DNA from: an uncultured Clostridia bacterium
GTDB lineage: Bacteria > Bacillota > Clostridia > TANB77 > CAG-508
Length of the DNA stretch: 10,009 bases
NCBI GenBank assembly: GCA_934131055.1
Contig: CAKOZB010000048.1
Span: 1 to 10,009 of the forward strand
Reading direction: 5' to 3'
The position numbers and the translations under genes were made by a program. Shown here one piece after another: positions 1 through 7,542 of the stretch (position 1 is the stretch's first letter; the number at the start of each line of letters is the position of its first letter). The notes under the pieces are model-generated. The model had not been told where the DNA came from. It saw nothing but the letters and a program-made list of their open reading frames with translations, and did no database searches.

Positions 1-1546
1 TCGAAATAAAGGTCTAATAATTTTTGCAATTGTAATCGCAATTTTAGCACTTTTACTACTTGCGTTTTCCACAGCTTTTGCACTTATAAACATTAATAGT
101 AATAAGATTATGAATGGAGTATTTATTCAAGGAATTGATGTGTCTGGTTTGACTACGGATGAAGCTAAAGAAAAAGTTTCTAATATTGTTAATAAACATT
201 TAGCTTGCAAAATTGTGGTTAAGCGTGACGATTTTGAAGGCGTATTTATGCCAGAGCAACTTGGTGTAACTTTCGATGCAGATTCAGTCATAAATCAAGC
301 TTATACTGTTGGTCGTGACGGTAATATTTTCGAGAACAATTATTCAATTTTAAATTGTTTATTAAATAATTACAATATTTCTACTAATATAAATTTTGAT
401 AATGAGTTTTTATCTTCTGTTATTAGTGAAATAAATAAATTGCTACCAGATAAGGTCGTAAACCCTGATTATTATATTGATGATGATAATAATTTGATTA
501 TTACTGCTGGTAAAGACGGTGTTATTGTTGATGAACAAGAATTCAAAAAAGAACTTTCTAAATTGCTTAATGATTTTGATAATGATGAACCAACACTAGT
601 TGCACCAGTAAAAAACGCAACAGCAAATAAAATCAATTTAGATGAAATTTATAAAAATATTTATAAAGCTCCAGTCGATGCGTCTTATACTGTTGACCCT
701 TATGTTGTGTATCCTTCTTCTAATGGTGTTGATTTTAAGATTTCATTAGATGAAGCAAAAGAAATGCTAAAAACAGAACAAGACGAATATAGTATTCCAT
801 TAAAAACATTATACCCTAATGTTACAACAAATCAGATTGGAAATGAAGCCTTTCCAGATATGCTTTCAAGTTTTTCTACATCATACACAAGCAGTGGTTA
901 TAATAGGTCTACAAACATAGAGCTCGCAGCTAAAAAACTTGATGGATATGTGTTAATGCCTGGTGAAACTGCTTCTTATAACCAAATAGTTGGTCAGCGT
1001 ACTAAAGCCGCAGGTTTTAAAGAAGGAGCTGCATATTCAAATGGAAAAGTAGTTCAAGAGGTTGGTGGTGGAATTTGCCAGGTTTCTTCAACACTATACA
1101 ATGCAGTTTTATATGCTAATTTAGAAATAGTAGAAAGATATAATCATGGTTTTGCACCTTCATATGTAAAACCAGGCTTAGATGCCACTGTTTCTTGGGG
1201 CGGTCCAGATTTTAAATTTAAAAATAATCGCGATTACCCTATAAGAATACGTACAAATACCTCCGGGAAAAAAGTAAGAATTTATATTTATGGATTAAAA
1301 ACAGATAATGACTACAAAGTTGTATTAGATGCACAATATGTTTCGAGTGTTCCTTTTACAACTACTTATCAAAAAGATTCATCACTTGCAAGTGGTCAAT
1401 CTAAGGTAATCCAAAACGGTTCAAATGGTTGCAAAACAGTTACATACAAATATTTATATGATAAAAATGGAACTTTGGTATCTTCAGAATGCCTTTCAAG
1501 AGATACATATAATCCACATAACAAAATAATAGCAGTTGGTTATTAA
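1..1546 (+). CDS. VanW-family envelope protein, 5' end off the window
   Basis: Membrane-anchored, extracytoplasmic protein. Its biochemical role is not established in this family, although linker domains of this type are associated with peptidoglycan. The frame is open from base 2 with no start codon before ATG 110. The 36 residues ahead of that ATG form a basic start and a long hydrophobic helix (FAIVIAILALLLLAF), so the true start lies upstream and 110 is internal. Counting from the 110 ATG, residues 3-30 carry the GVFIQGIDVSGLTTDEA entry motif, 60-230 look like peptidoglycan-binding/linker repeats, and 253-385 are the VanW domain with GGGICQVSSTLYNA near 319-332. Residues 405-477 look like a G5-type domain (SKVIQNGSNG, then NPHNKIIAVG). 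The gene converges on the 1574-2530 gene, 27 bases away. The name comes from vancomycin clusters, but no van genes are nearby and resistance is not implied. The family call is very secure. Confidence 0.95.
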   Translation, partial: RNKGLIIFAIVIAILALLLLAFSTAFALININSNKIMNGVFIQGIDVSGLTTDEAKEKVSNIVNKHLACKIVVKRDDFEGVFMPEQLGVTFDADSVINQAYTVGRDGNIFENNYSILNCLLNNYNISTNINFDNEFLSSVISEINKLLPDKVVNPDYYIDDDNNLIITAGKDGVIVDEQEFKKELSKLLNDFDNDEPTLVAPVKNATANKINLDEIYKNIYKAPVDASYTVDPYVVYPSSNGVDFKISLDEAKEMLKTEQDEYSIPLKTLYPNVTTNQIGNEAFPDMLSSFSTSYTSSGYNRSTNIELAAKKLDGYVLMPGETASYNQIVGQRTKAAGFKEGAAYSNGKVVQEVGGGICQVSSTLYNAVLYANLEIVERYNHGFAPSYVKPGLDATVSWGGPDFKFKNNRDYPIRIRTNTSGKKVRIYIYGLKTDNDYKVVLDAQYVSSVPFTTTYQKDSSLASGQSKVIQNGSNGCKTVTYKYLYDKNGTLVSSECLSRDTYNPHNKIIAVGY

Positions 1547-1559
1547 GCCAACTGTTATT
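1528..1559. terminator. Bidirectional hairpin terminator overlapping the VanW stop codon
   Basis: A 14-bp stem (1528-1541 with 1546-1559, two G-T wobbles) closes a 4-base loop. The VanW stop codon TAA (1544-1546) lies in the loop and the first base of the right arm, so the last codons are part of the terminator. T-rich sequence follows on + (TTATTTCTTAATTT). On - the strand exits into ATTTTGTT. It therefore can end both the VanW transcript and the convergent three-gene operon. Confidence 0.8.
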
Positions 1560-1573
1560 TCTTAATTTATATT

Positions 1574-2530
1574 CTAATTTTGTGGTATTTCAATCTTTAT
1601 ACTTCCATAATCTTTATATGCACCAATATTTGTATAGTGCGAATATGCATTATAATTAAGTATTATTCTATCAAAGGCAGTATATTTTATTACCTTATTA
1701 GAGCTATATCTACTATAATATTTTATTTTAACTGTTTGTGTTTGCCCTGCTGGTACCTTTGTGTCTGTTTCAGCAAGCTCATGTGTGTATGCTTGGTAAT
1801 GAGTTTCGTTTTTATCTTCAATGTACATTGTGCTATCTATGTTAGGGTCATTTATTAATATTGGTGTATCACGTTTGTTTGTAATTTCAAACGTAAATGT
1901 TTGATAATCAAAATATACATCTGTTTCCACTACTTTGATTGTTACATCATCTGCTTTTTGTGATTTATTTATTGCTGTTTTGCCAATATAGCTATTTATG
2001 TTAAGTTTTGTCTGCCCATTTTCATTTATTATTGTAATATAGTCTTGTTTTATATTTGATTCATCAAAGTTTCCTGTAGCTAGTGCATTCTCAGCGAATT
2101 TTACCTTATATGTGTTTCCCACCCAATTTTCAACAGTTATTTCTCTCTGTGAGCCTCCAAATACTGGATCGTAATAAGTTTTCTTAAAGTTCTCTTTACT
2201 TGGATACATTTGATTTTTACAGTTACTTGAAATTAAGTTGTAAGCAGAATCTATGTCACCATTATTACAATATGTTGCAAAATTGTCTATTAATTTTACT
2301 GTATTTTTTTGAGAATTTGTAATTTGCTCTCCAGTTATTGGTGACGTGTCTGAAGCAATTGAGATTGAATTCATTTTTGTTGTATTAGTAGCTATTGTAT
2401 TTCTTGGTTTCTCTTGATTTTTTAAACTTGAATTTATTACATTTATTACTACAAATATTAATATTGCTACTCCTATTATTGTCCAAATAGTTTTGCTATG
2501 TGTATTATACCAATGTCTAAAGCCTTCCAT
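1574..2530 (-). CDS. Membrane-anchored NTF2-like protein with beta-sandwich-like tail, function unknown
   Basis: Third gene of the minus-strand operon, 318 residues, with no assignable enzyme activity. A short N-terminal cytoplasmic tail is followed by one hydrophobic helix (about 14-34, TIWTIIGVAILIFVVINVI), so the rest should lie outside the membrane. Residues 35-75 are a polar Ser/Thr/Asn linker. Residues 76-182 resemble an NTF2-like unit: a helix with GDIDSAYNLIS, then SKENFKKTYY, then beta strands. Residues 192-318 are strand-rich with a VPAGQTQTVKIKYYS stretch, reminiscent of the Ig-like DUF4352/DUF5067 type of domain; that assignment is from memory and is tentative. The start at 2530 is supported by AGGGAAG 6 bases upstream. 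It lies 73 bases after the preceding gene, with a hairpin in the gap that could lower its expression. The anchor and topology are clear, the fold assignment moderate, the function unknown. Confidence 0.85.
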   Translation of the reverse strand: MEGFRHWYNTHSKTIWTIIGVAILIFVVINVINSSLKNQEKPRNTIATNTTKMNSISIASDTSPITGEQITNSQKNTVKLIDNFATYCNNGDIDSAYNLISSNCKNQMYPSKENFKKTYYDPVFGGSQREITVENWVGNTYKVKFAENALATGNFDESNIKQDYITIINENGQTKLNINSYIGKTAINKSQKADDVTIKVVETDVYFDYQTFTFEITNKRDTPILINDPNIDSTMYIEDKNETHYQAYTHELAETDTKVPAGQTQTVKIKYYSRYSSNKVIKYTAFDRIILNYNAYSHYTNIGAYKDYGSIKIEIPQN

Positions 2531-2555
2531 ATTTTTCTTCCCTTCATTTTAAAAT

Positions 2556-2584
2556 TACGCCAGCATTGTAAATATGCTGGCATA
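2556..2584 (-). terminator. Intercistronic hairpin, possible weak terminator or attenuator
   Basis: A perfect 8-bp stem GCCAGCAT/ATGCTGGC (2559-2566 with 2574-2581) has a 7-base loop. On - it can be extended by three pairs, one of them a wobble. On - it is followed only by AATTTTAAAATG, a short T-run, so termination ahead of the 1574-2530 gene is probably partial. On + it is followed by a better T-tract, but no + gene is present to use it. It may instead protect the 3' end of a processed upstream message. Confidence 0.45.
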
Positions 2585-2603
2585 TTTTTATTAAATTTTA
2601 CTA

Positions 2604-3944
2604 TTAATTTACATTAAATGACATTACAAAGTCTGTTCCATCTTTTAATTGCATTATTACTCTTTTATTCGTCTGTTTTGTTCCTTCAGTTATTGTAATA
2701 TCAAATATATACAAGTTTCCCTGTTGCTGGCATTCTCCATATTTTAGCTGCTTTCCACTGAAGTTTTGAATTACATAATTTTTAAATTCTTGTACTGTCT
2801 TAAAGTTCGTTTGCTTAAATGTGTTATCTAATTTGTTATATACGTATTCATAATCTTCATTATTAATTGCATCAAATACTTTTTGTATGTTTAATCCTAC
2901 TTTTGTCTTTTCATTTGCTGAATTATATTTTTCTATAAATTCTGGTAAGTCTATTGTATAGGTATCTAAAACTACTGAATATTTGCCGACTTCTTCTTCC
3001 ATAAATATATAATATTTGCCATTTTCGTCTACGCAGACATATTCTTTGCCATTTTTATTTTCTACCACTTGATATTTATCTATACTTGCTATTATTATAT
3101 TGTTTTTATTATTATTTACATAGCTTTCAAAATTTGAATATTGTCCAAATTTTTTCTCGGCGTATTCAGAATCTAATTTTTGATATGCTATTTTCGTGTC
3201 ATTAAGCATCTTCATTCTATAATCTGAAAAATATTGAATAACAACATCTTTTTCTGTTCCTTCTATTTTTACGTCATTATTATAATTATTTTTTTGAATT
3301 TTATTTTTACTTATATTTATACTTTTTATACTCATATGTTTTGTATAATTATTTTTTGTAATATAATCATTCAAAAATAGTGAATATGTATTATTTGTAC
3401 TATCTAATTTTACTAGTAAATTTAGTTCAGCATTGTTTAGCTTTGCTTCTACTAAGACTATTGAAATGTTGCTTGCAAGACTACATTGGTACATATTATC
3501 TATATTTAAATTGTAATTTACTTGCTTGGTATATGTACCATCTTGTTTATAGTCATCTTGCATTTTTATTAAAGAATTATCTGTTTCATCTCTTAAATAG
3601 CCTTCATCTAATATACCTTTTAGTGCTTCTATCCCATCTTCCTGCATTACTGTTGCAATTTGAGTTGTTGTCATTTGTAAAGATGCGGCATCTACATATT
3701 CGTCTCCATTTATTTGTTTCATATATGTAATATAATTTTCTACAATTTCTTTTACAGTAAAGTAGGTTTTATAATCATTTACTTTTGCAAAAGCTTCATC
3801 TTGCTCATTTACAATTGATGTATATGTATTATTGCCACGTGAAACTTCTTGCTTTTTGTTTGTGTTAATTAATAGTACTACCATAACAGCCATAACTATT
3901 AGTAATATAATTAACACAATTAAAATTCTTTTAGATTTTTCCAT
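2604..3944 (-). CDS. Membrane-anchored protein with NTF2-like repeats, function unknown
   Basis: Second gene of the operon, 446 residues. A basic start (MEKSKR) and one hydrophobic helix at about 7-27 anchor it with the bulk outside. Beyond a linker the protein seems to hold about three comparable units: 57-195, 232-340 and 348-446. The last two share a pattern: a Tyr-x-x-Leu-Asp segment (YQKLDSEYAEKKF at 254-266; YNKLDNTFKQTNF at 369-381), then an aromatic-Glu segment (NFESYV; EFKNYV), then beta strands. This helix-then-sheet layout suits NTF2-like units such as those of VirB8/TcpC conjugation proteins or DUF4878-type lipoproteins. There is no catalytic signature. The start is well supported: AGGAGG lies 5 bases ahead and overlaps the stop codon of the hydrolase gene, so the two genes are probably translationally coupled. 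This implies that the products work together at the envelope. Fold is moderately sure, function unknown. Confidence 0.88.
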   Translation of the reverse strand: MEKSKRILIVLIILLIVMAVMVVLLINTNKKQEVSRGNNTYTSIVNEQDEAFAKVNDYKTYFTVKEIVENYITYMKQINGDEYVDAASLQMTTTQIATVMQEDGIEALKGILDEGYLRDETDNSLIKMQDDYKQDGTYTKQVNYNLNIDNMYQCSLASNISIVLVEAKLNNAELNLLVKLDSTNNTYSLFLNDYITKNNYTKHMSIKSINISKNKIQKNNYNNDVKIEGTEKDVVIQYFSDYRMKMLNDTKIAYQKLDSEYAEKKFGQYSNFESYVNNNKNNIIIASIDKYQVVENKNGKEYVCVDENGKYYIFMEEEVGKYSVVLDTYTIDLPEFIEKYNSANEKTKVGLNIQKVFDAINNEDYEYVYNKLDNTFKQTNFKTVQEFKNYVIQNFSGKQLKYGECQQQGNLYIFDITITEGTKQTNKRVIMQLKDGTDFVMSFNVN

Positions 3945-3953
3945 TTCTTCCTC

Positions 3954-6900
3954 CTACTTTACCTTTTCGAGCCATTGCTGTGCATACGTGTATCTCTGAG
4001 CAGTATTGCTTTTTGTTTTCTCGAAATTTGTTCCTACAAAGAAGCCTTCATAGAATCTTCCCCAATACCAAGTTGCATATTCTAAGTTTTCTTCTGTTGC
4101 TCCAGTTATTTTATTTTTTACACTTGGATACTTTGATTCTAGCTCACTCCACATAAATTCTAATTGTGTAGTAACATCTGTCCATGCCTTGTGGTTGCTT
4201 TTTGCCCATGATTGTAAATTTTTAAATCTATCATTTTTCCATAAGCATAATCCATTACCACCATTTGAGCTTGTTGTATTTGCTTCAAAATTGCTTGCTT
4301 CTTGAATGTTTCCAAGTACCGCCGCAGCTCCAGCAGATGATACACCTTTCGATAATAAGAAATTATATACTTTTCCTGGTGCACCATCTAAATTGCTGAA
4401 TTTGTCATATAATTTTTTGAAGTTTTCTGGTTTATATACACTAAAATCATAACTTTGAACTCCATAATCATAATCGGTTGCTTTGTATAACAAATATTTA
4501 GTAACATCTACCATATTTGCCGTGCTACTATTTTGACTTAGTAGCAGGTATAACCAATCTGGAGCACTATGTATATTTGAAGCAGTTGTTGCATGTTTTG
4601 GACTTGTGTAAATTTTTACAAAGTTATTTTCATCACCTGTTAATTCTACTTTTTCTCGTACAGTAGCTGGAGAAGATACATAAATTAGTCCTTCTGTTTT
4701 TGTGTACACATGTATATTTCTACCAACAACTGCCGTATAATACTCAGCTTTCATACTTGCTAAGCTTGCACTTGCTCTTGTATGTGCAGCAGCATACTCT
4801 GCTTCTTTTTCTGCTCTATAACTCTCTCCTATTGCTTCTCCTATTGCTGTGTGGTCTGCAGTTGGCGCAGTAACTGTGTATGGTTGATCTTCTTGTGGAT
4901 TGTCTTGTGATTTCTCATCTTTTGGAGGTGCTTGACTTGTAAACTCTTGTTTATATTCTACTATCCATACATTTGCCTCTGTTAATTTTATTTCTAGAGT
5001 ATTTGTACTTGTGATTACTGTATGAATTGTAGTATATGGGAATGCTTGCACATCTTCCAAAGGCCCTCCTATTTCTGTTGCTGAACCAGGTATCGTTTCT
5101 TTATAAGGATTTCCTTCTTCGTCATATTTTGTTACAACATCCTCATAGTGAACTCTTACTACTACAGGATTTGCAACAGCCATCTTCATTTTTGTATATG
5201 TATCTGTTGATATGTTTGTATTTATTCTTAAATTATCATGTACTGTTATAAATATTTCACTACCATATACCAAATCTGCCAATTCTGATACAAATTCTTC
5301 TTCTTGTCCTACTGTTAGGAATGACCATAAATACTCAAATGGCATTGTATAACCACTTACAAATTCTTGGTAGTTTATTCTGGTAGTAGTCATATTGTAT
5401 GTAATTTTTTCGTATGTTTCTACTTCTGGATCATTAGATTCTAGTTTATCATATATCTCAGTCCATGTTGCAACCTTTGCATAATATTTGTTTGTTGTTG
5501 ATAATTCATCTGGGTTTGAACCAAATCCACCCATTCCATTACCCATTCCATTATCATACTTGAAATTTAATGGGTCAACATTTCTGCCATTATATTTAAT
5601 TTGGAAATGACAATGTGGTCCTGTTGATTTTCCTGTACTTCCTGATAATGCAATTACTTGACCTTTTGTTACTTTATCTCCTACTTTTACTTTAAGTTCA
5701 CTATTATGTAAGTACCTTGAAATATATCCATTTCCATGGTCTATTTCAATATAATTTCCAGCTGTTTCGCTTCCATATCTAGCTGTAATTACTGTTCCTG
5801 CCTCTGTCGCATATACATTTGATCCTGTTGGTACAGCTATATCTATAGCTCCATGGTTTTCAAGTGCAGATGTATTAGTTGGGTCATTTCTTGGTCCAAA
5901 ATATGAAGTAATATTTGTACTATCTACTGGCCATTTCATTACTTCTCCATTTATTGTAGCATTTCCAGAAGATGTTGTTCCAGAGCTCGAACCAATTGCA
6001 GTACCTGTTGATGGCATTGTTATTGTTGTTCCATTTCCGCTAATATTTTCAGTTCCAAAATTTGGATTATTAAAATAGTTGTCACCTATCATAATTTTTG
6101 TTATATTTTGATTCCATTCAGGGTGGCAAGTTGCGGTTCCTGGCCTTGCATGGTTTGTACTTGCCTTTCCCCCTTTCTCAGTGCTATACCAAGAATCTTT
6201 ATCTACAACAAACTCAATAACATCTTGTCCATTGTTATGCCCCCACTCGTTGCAACCAACATCATTTTGATTTTTTATATCTCCTATAATACATTGTATT
6301 ACGCTTCCATCTTCTTGATAAACATCTATATAATCTCCAACTTTTTGTCCTTGTGCATTCGTACATGCAACTACATATCTTCCATTTATTTTAGCAAAGC
6401 CTTCTTCATCAAAATTCATTCCAGCTTGTTCTCTTAATTTATATTGCTGTGACGACGAGCTTGTAATGGTTTGCCACCCCATGTAATTATGTATAGATCC
6501 CAGTCCAGATGGTAGGTCAATACTCGTACCCGTTGAAATTGTTGTACCAGATCCGTAATTTGAAGCAATATATCCTCTTTCTATTGTAAAGTGTTTTAAA
6601 GCTTGCTGTTTTGCTTCTTCTGAACCTGTTGCATTATACTCATCTATGTAGCTTTGGAAAGTATCTGGGTCGGTATAAACCATTGTTATTGTTTTGCCTT
6701 CGGCAGTTGCTCTTTTTAATTTAATTATTCCTTGTACTTCTTTGGAATTAGTATCTTGGTTTAATGAATCCCAATCTATTTCTGCATCTGGATCCTTTCT
6801 TGTATCTAGGAAATTAGTTACCATTTCAGCATTTAATAGTTTTTTAAATGTTGAGGATTCTTTTATGTACTCTTTAATATTGCTATTGTTTTCTATAAGT

Positions 6901-7181
6901 TTATCCCATACTTCTTGTGCACTCATATCTGTTGACGCTATTCCATTTTCGTCTATTGTTACATTATTACTATACTGATCACTTGCATATGGAACATTAT
7001 CCCAACTGCCATCTTTAAGTGTAGCCGTATCTAATGTAATTACATACATAGCCGAACAAATAAAAGCTACAATTATACATATAATAGCAAAAATAATTAT
7101 TATTGGCCTTAATGCGGCAATAATTGCTTTTTTTACTACTTTTTTCACTTTTTGTATCTGTTTGTTTGATTGGTCATCCAT
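3954..7181 (-). CDS. Membrane-anchored bifunctional peptidoglycan hydrolase: M23 endopeptidase plus phage-tail-lysozyme-like domain
   Basis: First gene of the operon, 1075 residues, expected to cut or remodel the wall from the outer membrane face. A lysine-rich N-terminus and a hydrophobic helix (about 22-50) make it a type II membrane protein. Residues 85-200 are mainly helical. Residues 255-335 are beta-rich with four cysteines in and just after it, resembling a double-psi beta-barrel (tentative). Residues 410-545 are a LytM-type M23 domain with zinc ligands H443 and D447 (HGAID) and H525, plus catalytic-type H492 and H523 (HCH), so it looks active against peptide cross-links. Residues 560-900 form a long spacer with MPFEYLWSFLTVG and a helical 775-815 part. 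Residues 930-1075 resemble phage tail lysozyme, but the usual catalytic Glu position is Ala962 (E961 is next to it) and GLCQW reads GLCLW, so that activity is doubtful. The start has AGGAGA upstream. Confidence 0.93.
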   Translation of the reverse strand: MDDQSNKQIQKVKKVVKKAIIAALRPIIIIFAIICIIVAFICSAMYVITLDTATLKDGSWDNVPYASDQYSNNVTIDENGIASTDMSAQEVWDKLIENNSNIKEYIKESSTFKKLLNAEMVTNFLDTRKDPDAEIDWDSLNQDTNSKEVQGIIKLKRATAEGKTITMVYTDPDTFQSYIDEYNATGSEEAKQQALKHFTIERGYIASNYGSGTTISTGTSIDLPSGLGSIHNYMGWQTITSSSSQQYKLREQAGMNFDEEGFAKINGRYVVACTNAQGQKVGDYIDVYQEDGSVIQCIIGDIKNQNDVGCNEWGHNNGQDVIEFVVDKDSWYSTEKGGKASTNHARPGTATCHPEWNQNITKIMIGDNYFNNPNFGTENISGNGTTITMPSTGTAIGSSSGTTSSGNATINGEVMKWPVDSTNITSYFGPRNDPTNTSALENHGAIDIAVPTGSNVYATEAGTVITARYGSETAGNYIEIDHGNGYISRYLHNSELKVKVGDKVTKGQVIALSGSTGKSTGPHCHFQIKYNGRNVDPLNFKYDNGMGNGMGGFGSNPDELSTTNKYYAKVATWTEIYDKLESNDPEVETYEKITYNMTTTRINYQEFVSGYTMPFEYLWSFLTVGQEEEFVSELADLVYGSEIFITVHDNLRINTNISTDTYTKMKMAVANPVVVRVHYEDVVTKYDEEGNPYKETIPGSATEIGGPLEDVQAFPYTTIHTVITSTNTLEIKLTEANVWIVEYKQEFTSQAPPKDEKSQDNPQEDQPYTVTAPTADHTAIGEAIGESYRAEKEAEYAAAHTRASASLASMKAEYYTAVVGRNIHVYTKTEGLIYVSSPATVREKVELTGDENNFVKIYTSPKHATTASNIHSAPDWLYLLLSQNSSTANMVDVTKYLLYKATDYDYGVQSYDFSVYKPENFKKLYDKFSNLDGAPGKVYNFLLSKGVSSAGAAAVLGNIQEASNFEANTTSSNGGNGLCLWKNDRFKNLQSWAKSNHKAWTDVTTQLEFMWSELESKYPSVKNKITGATEENLEYATWYWGRFYEGFFVGTNFEKTKSNTAQRYTYAQQWLEKVK

Positions 7182-7233
7182 TTAATATCTCCTACAAATT
7201 TAAATTGTTTTTTTACTAATCACTATTATGTTA

Positions 7234-7263
7234 ATAATAACACATTTAGCATCTATTTTTCAA
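7234..7263 (-). promoter_or_regulatory. Sigma-A-type promoter of the hydrolase/NTF2-like operon
   Basis: On -, TTGAAA (7263-7258), an 18-base spacer and TATTAT (7239-7234) preceded by TGT make an extended -10 promoter. The predicted start is near 7227, giving a leader of about 45 bases to the ATG at 7181. The -10 box is half of a 6-4-6 inverted repeat (TATTAT GTTA ATAATA read on +, 7224-7239) reaching over the predicted start, which might bind a regulator but is also simply AT-rich. The tRNA terminator upstream separates this promoter from tRNA transcription. Confidence 0.7.
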
Positions 7264-7313
7264 CAAAATTTGCTCATGTTTTATAAATATTTTTTTCAAA
7301 AAAAATCTTCCTT

Positions 7314-7333
7314 TTCGAATCCCACCAAAGTGC
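7314..7333 (+). repeat. tRNA 3'-end-like fragment, inverted relative to the adjacent tRNA-Arg
   Basis: TTCGAATCCCACCA (7314-7327, +) matches the T-loop and 3' T-stem of the tRNA-Arg on the other strand (7401-7388) at 13 of 14 positions, and is followed by AAGTGC, which could be acceptor-stem remains. No 5' tRNA half is found upstream, so this is not a working tRNA. It may be a remnant of a lost tRNA gene or an integration scar. A chance match to the conserved T-loop remains possible. Confidence 0.4.
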
Positions 7334-7344
7334 TTTTAAACAAC

Positions 7345-7373
7345 AAAAAATAGCAGTTATCTAAATACTGCTA
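7345..7373 (-). terminator. Rho-independent terminator of the tRNA-Arg gene
   Basis: On -, a 7-bp stem TAGCAGT/ACTGCTA with a 9-base loop is followed directly by TTTTTTG. It begins 6 bases after the encoded CCA end of the tRNA. It marks a single-gene tRNA transcript and insulates the operon downstream. Confidence 0.85.
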
Positions 7374-7378
7374 CTTTA

Positions 7379-7455
7379 TGGTGCGACTGGAGGGATTCGA
7401 ACCCCCGACCTCTTGGTTCGTAGCCAAGTACTCTATCCAGCTAAGCTACAATCGC
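7379..7455 (-). tRNA. tRNA-Arg (anticodon ACG), CCA end encoded
   Basis: Full cloverleaf on -. The acceptor GCGATTG pairs with CAGTCGC (one G-T pair) and the D-arm is AGCTTAGCTGGATAGAGT. The anticodon arm CTTGG-CTACGAA-CCAAG has anticodon ACG, whose first A is normally edited to inosine to read CGU, CGC and CGA. The T-arm is GGGGG-TTCGAAT-CCCTC. The discriminator A (7382) is followed by an encoded CCA (7381-7379). Total length is 77 with CCA. It has its own promoter and terminator. Nothing in the cloverleaf is defective. Confidence 0.98.
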
Positions 7456-7474
7456 ATTTTATTTAACATCAATT

Positions 7475-7503
7475 ATTATACTTGTTTTTTTCATTTTTTT
7501 CAA
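7475..7503 (-). promoter_or_regulatory. Near-consensus promoter of the tRNA-Arg gene
   Basis: On -, TTGAAA (7503-7498), a 17-base A-rich spacer and a perfect TATAAT (7480-7475). Transcription should begin around 7468, about 13 bases before the mature tRNA 5' end at 7455. The strength fits a stable RNA gene. Confidence 0.85.
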
Positions 7504-7520
7504 GGCTTTTTTTCATTTTA

Positions 7521-7542
7521 TATTGATAATTTTGTGTCAATA
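7521..7542. promoter_or_regulatory. Operator-like inverted repeat over the DUF2207 gene promoter
   Basis: TATTGATA (7521-7528) and TGTCAATA (7535-7542) are inverted copies matching at 7 of 8 positions with a 6-base spacer. The left arm contains the -35 box of the + promoter and the right arm lies in its spacer, a position where a repressor would block polymerase. This is inference from symmetry and position only. Confidence 0.35.

Noticed and set aside
1..1546. A vancomycin resistance locus
   Set aside because: Only the VanW domain is present. VanW-family proteins are widespread envelope proteins, and no vanH/A/B/X/Y or vanRS gene is in the window.
4160..6437. Open frames in other phases inside the hydrolase gene (for example 4160-4387 on -, 5036-5251 and 6108-6437 on +)
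   Set aside because: They lie wholly within a well-supported gene with recognisable domains, and their translations are low-complexity or Leu/Tyr-rich with no family motif.
1574..7181. Calling the operon a type IV secretion or conjugation locus
   Set aside because: No VirB4, VirB6, VirD4, relaxase or oriT-like sequence is visible. The resemblance is only in domain mix and topology, so it is kept as a hypothesis.
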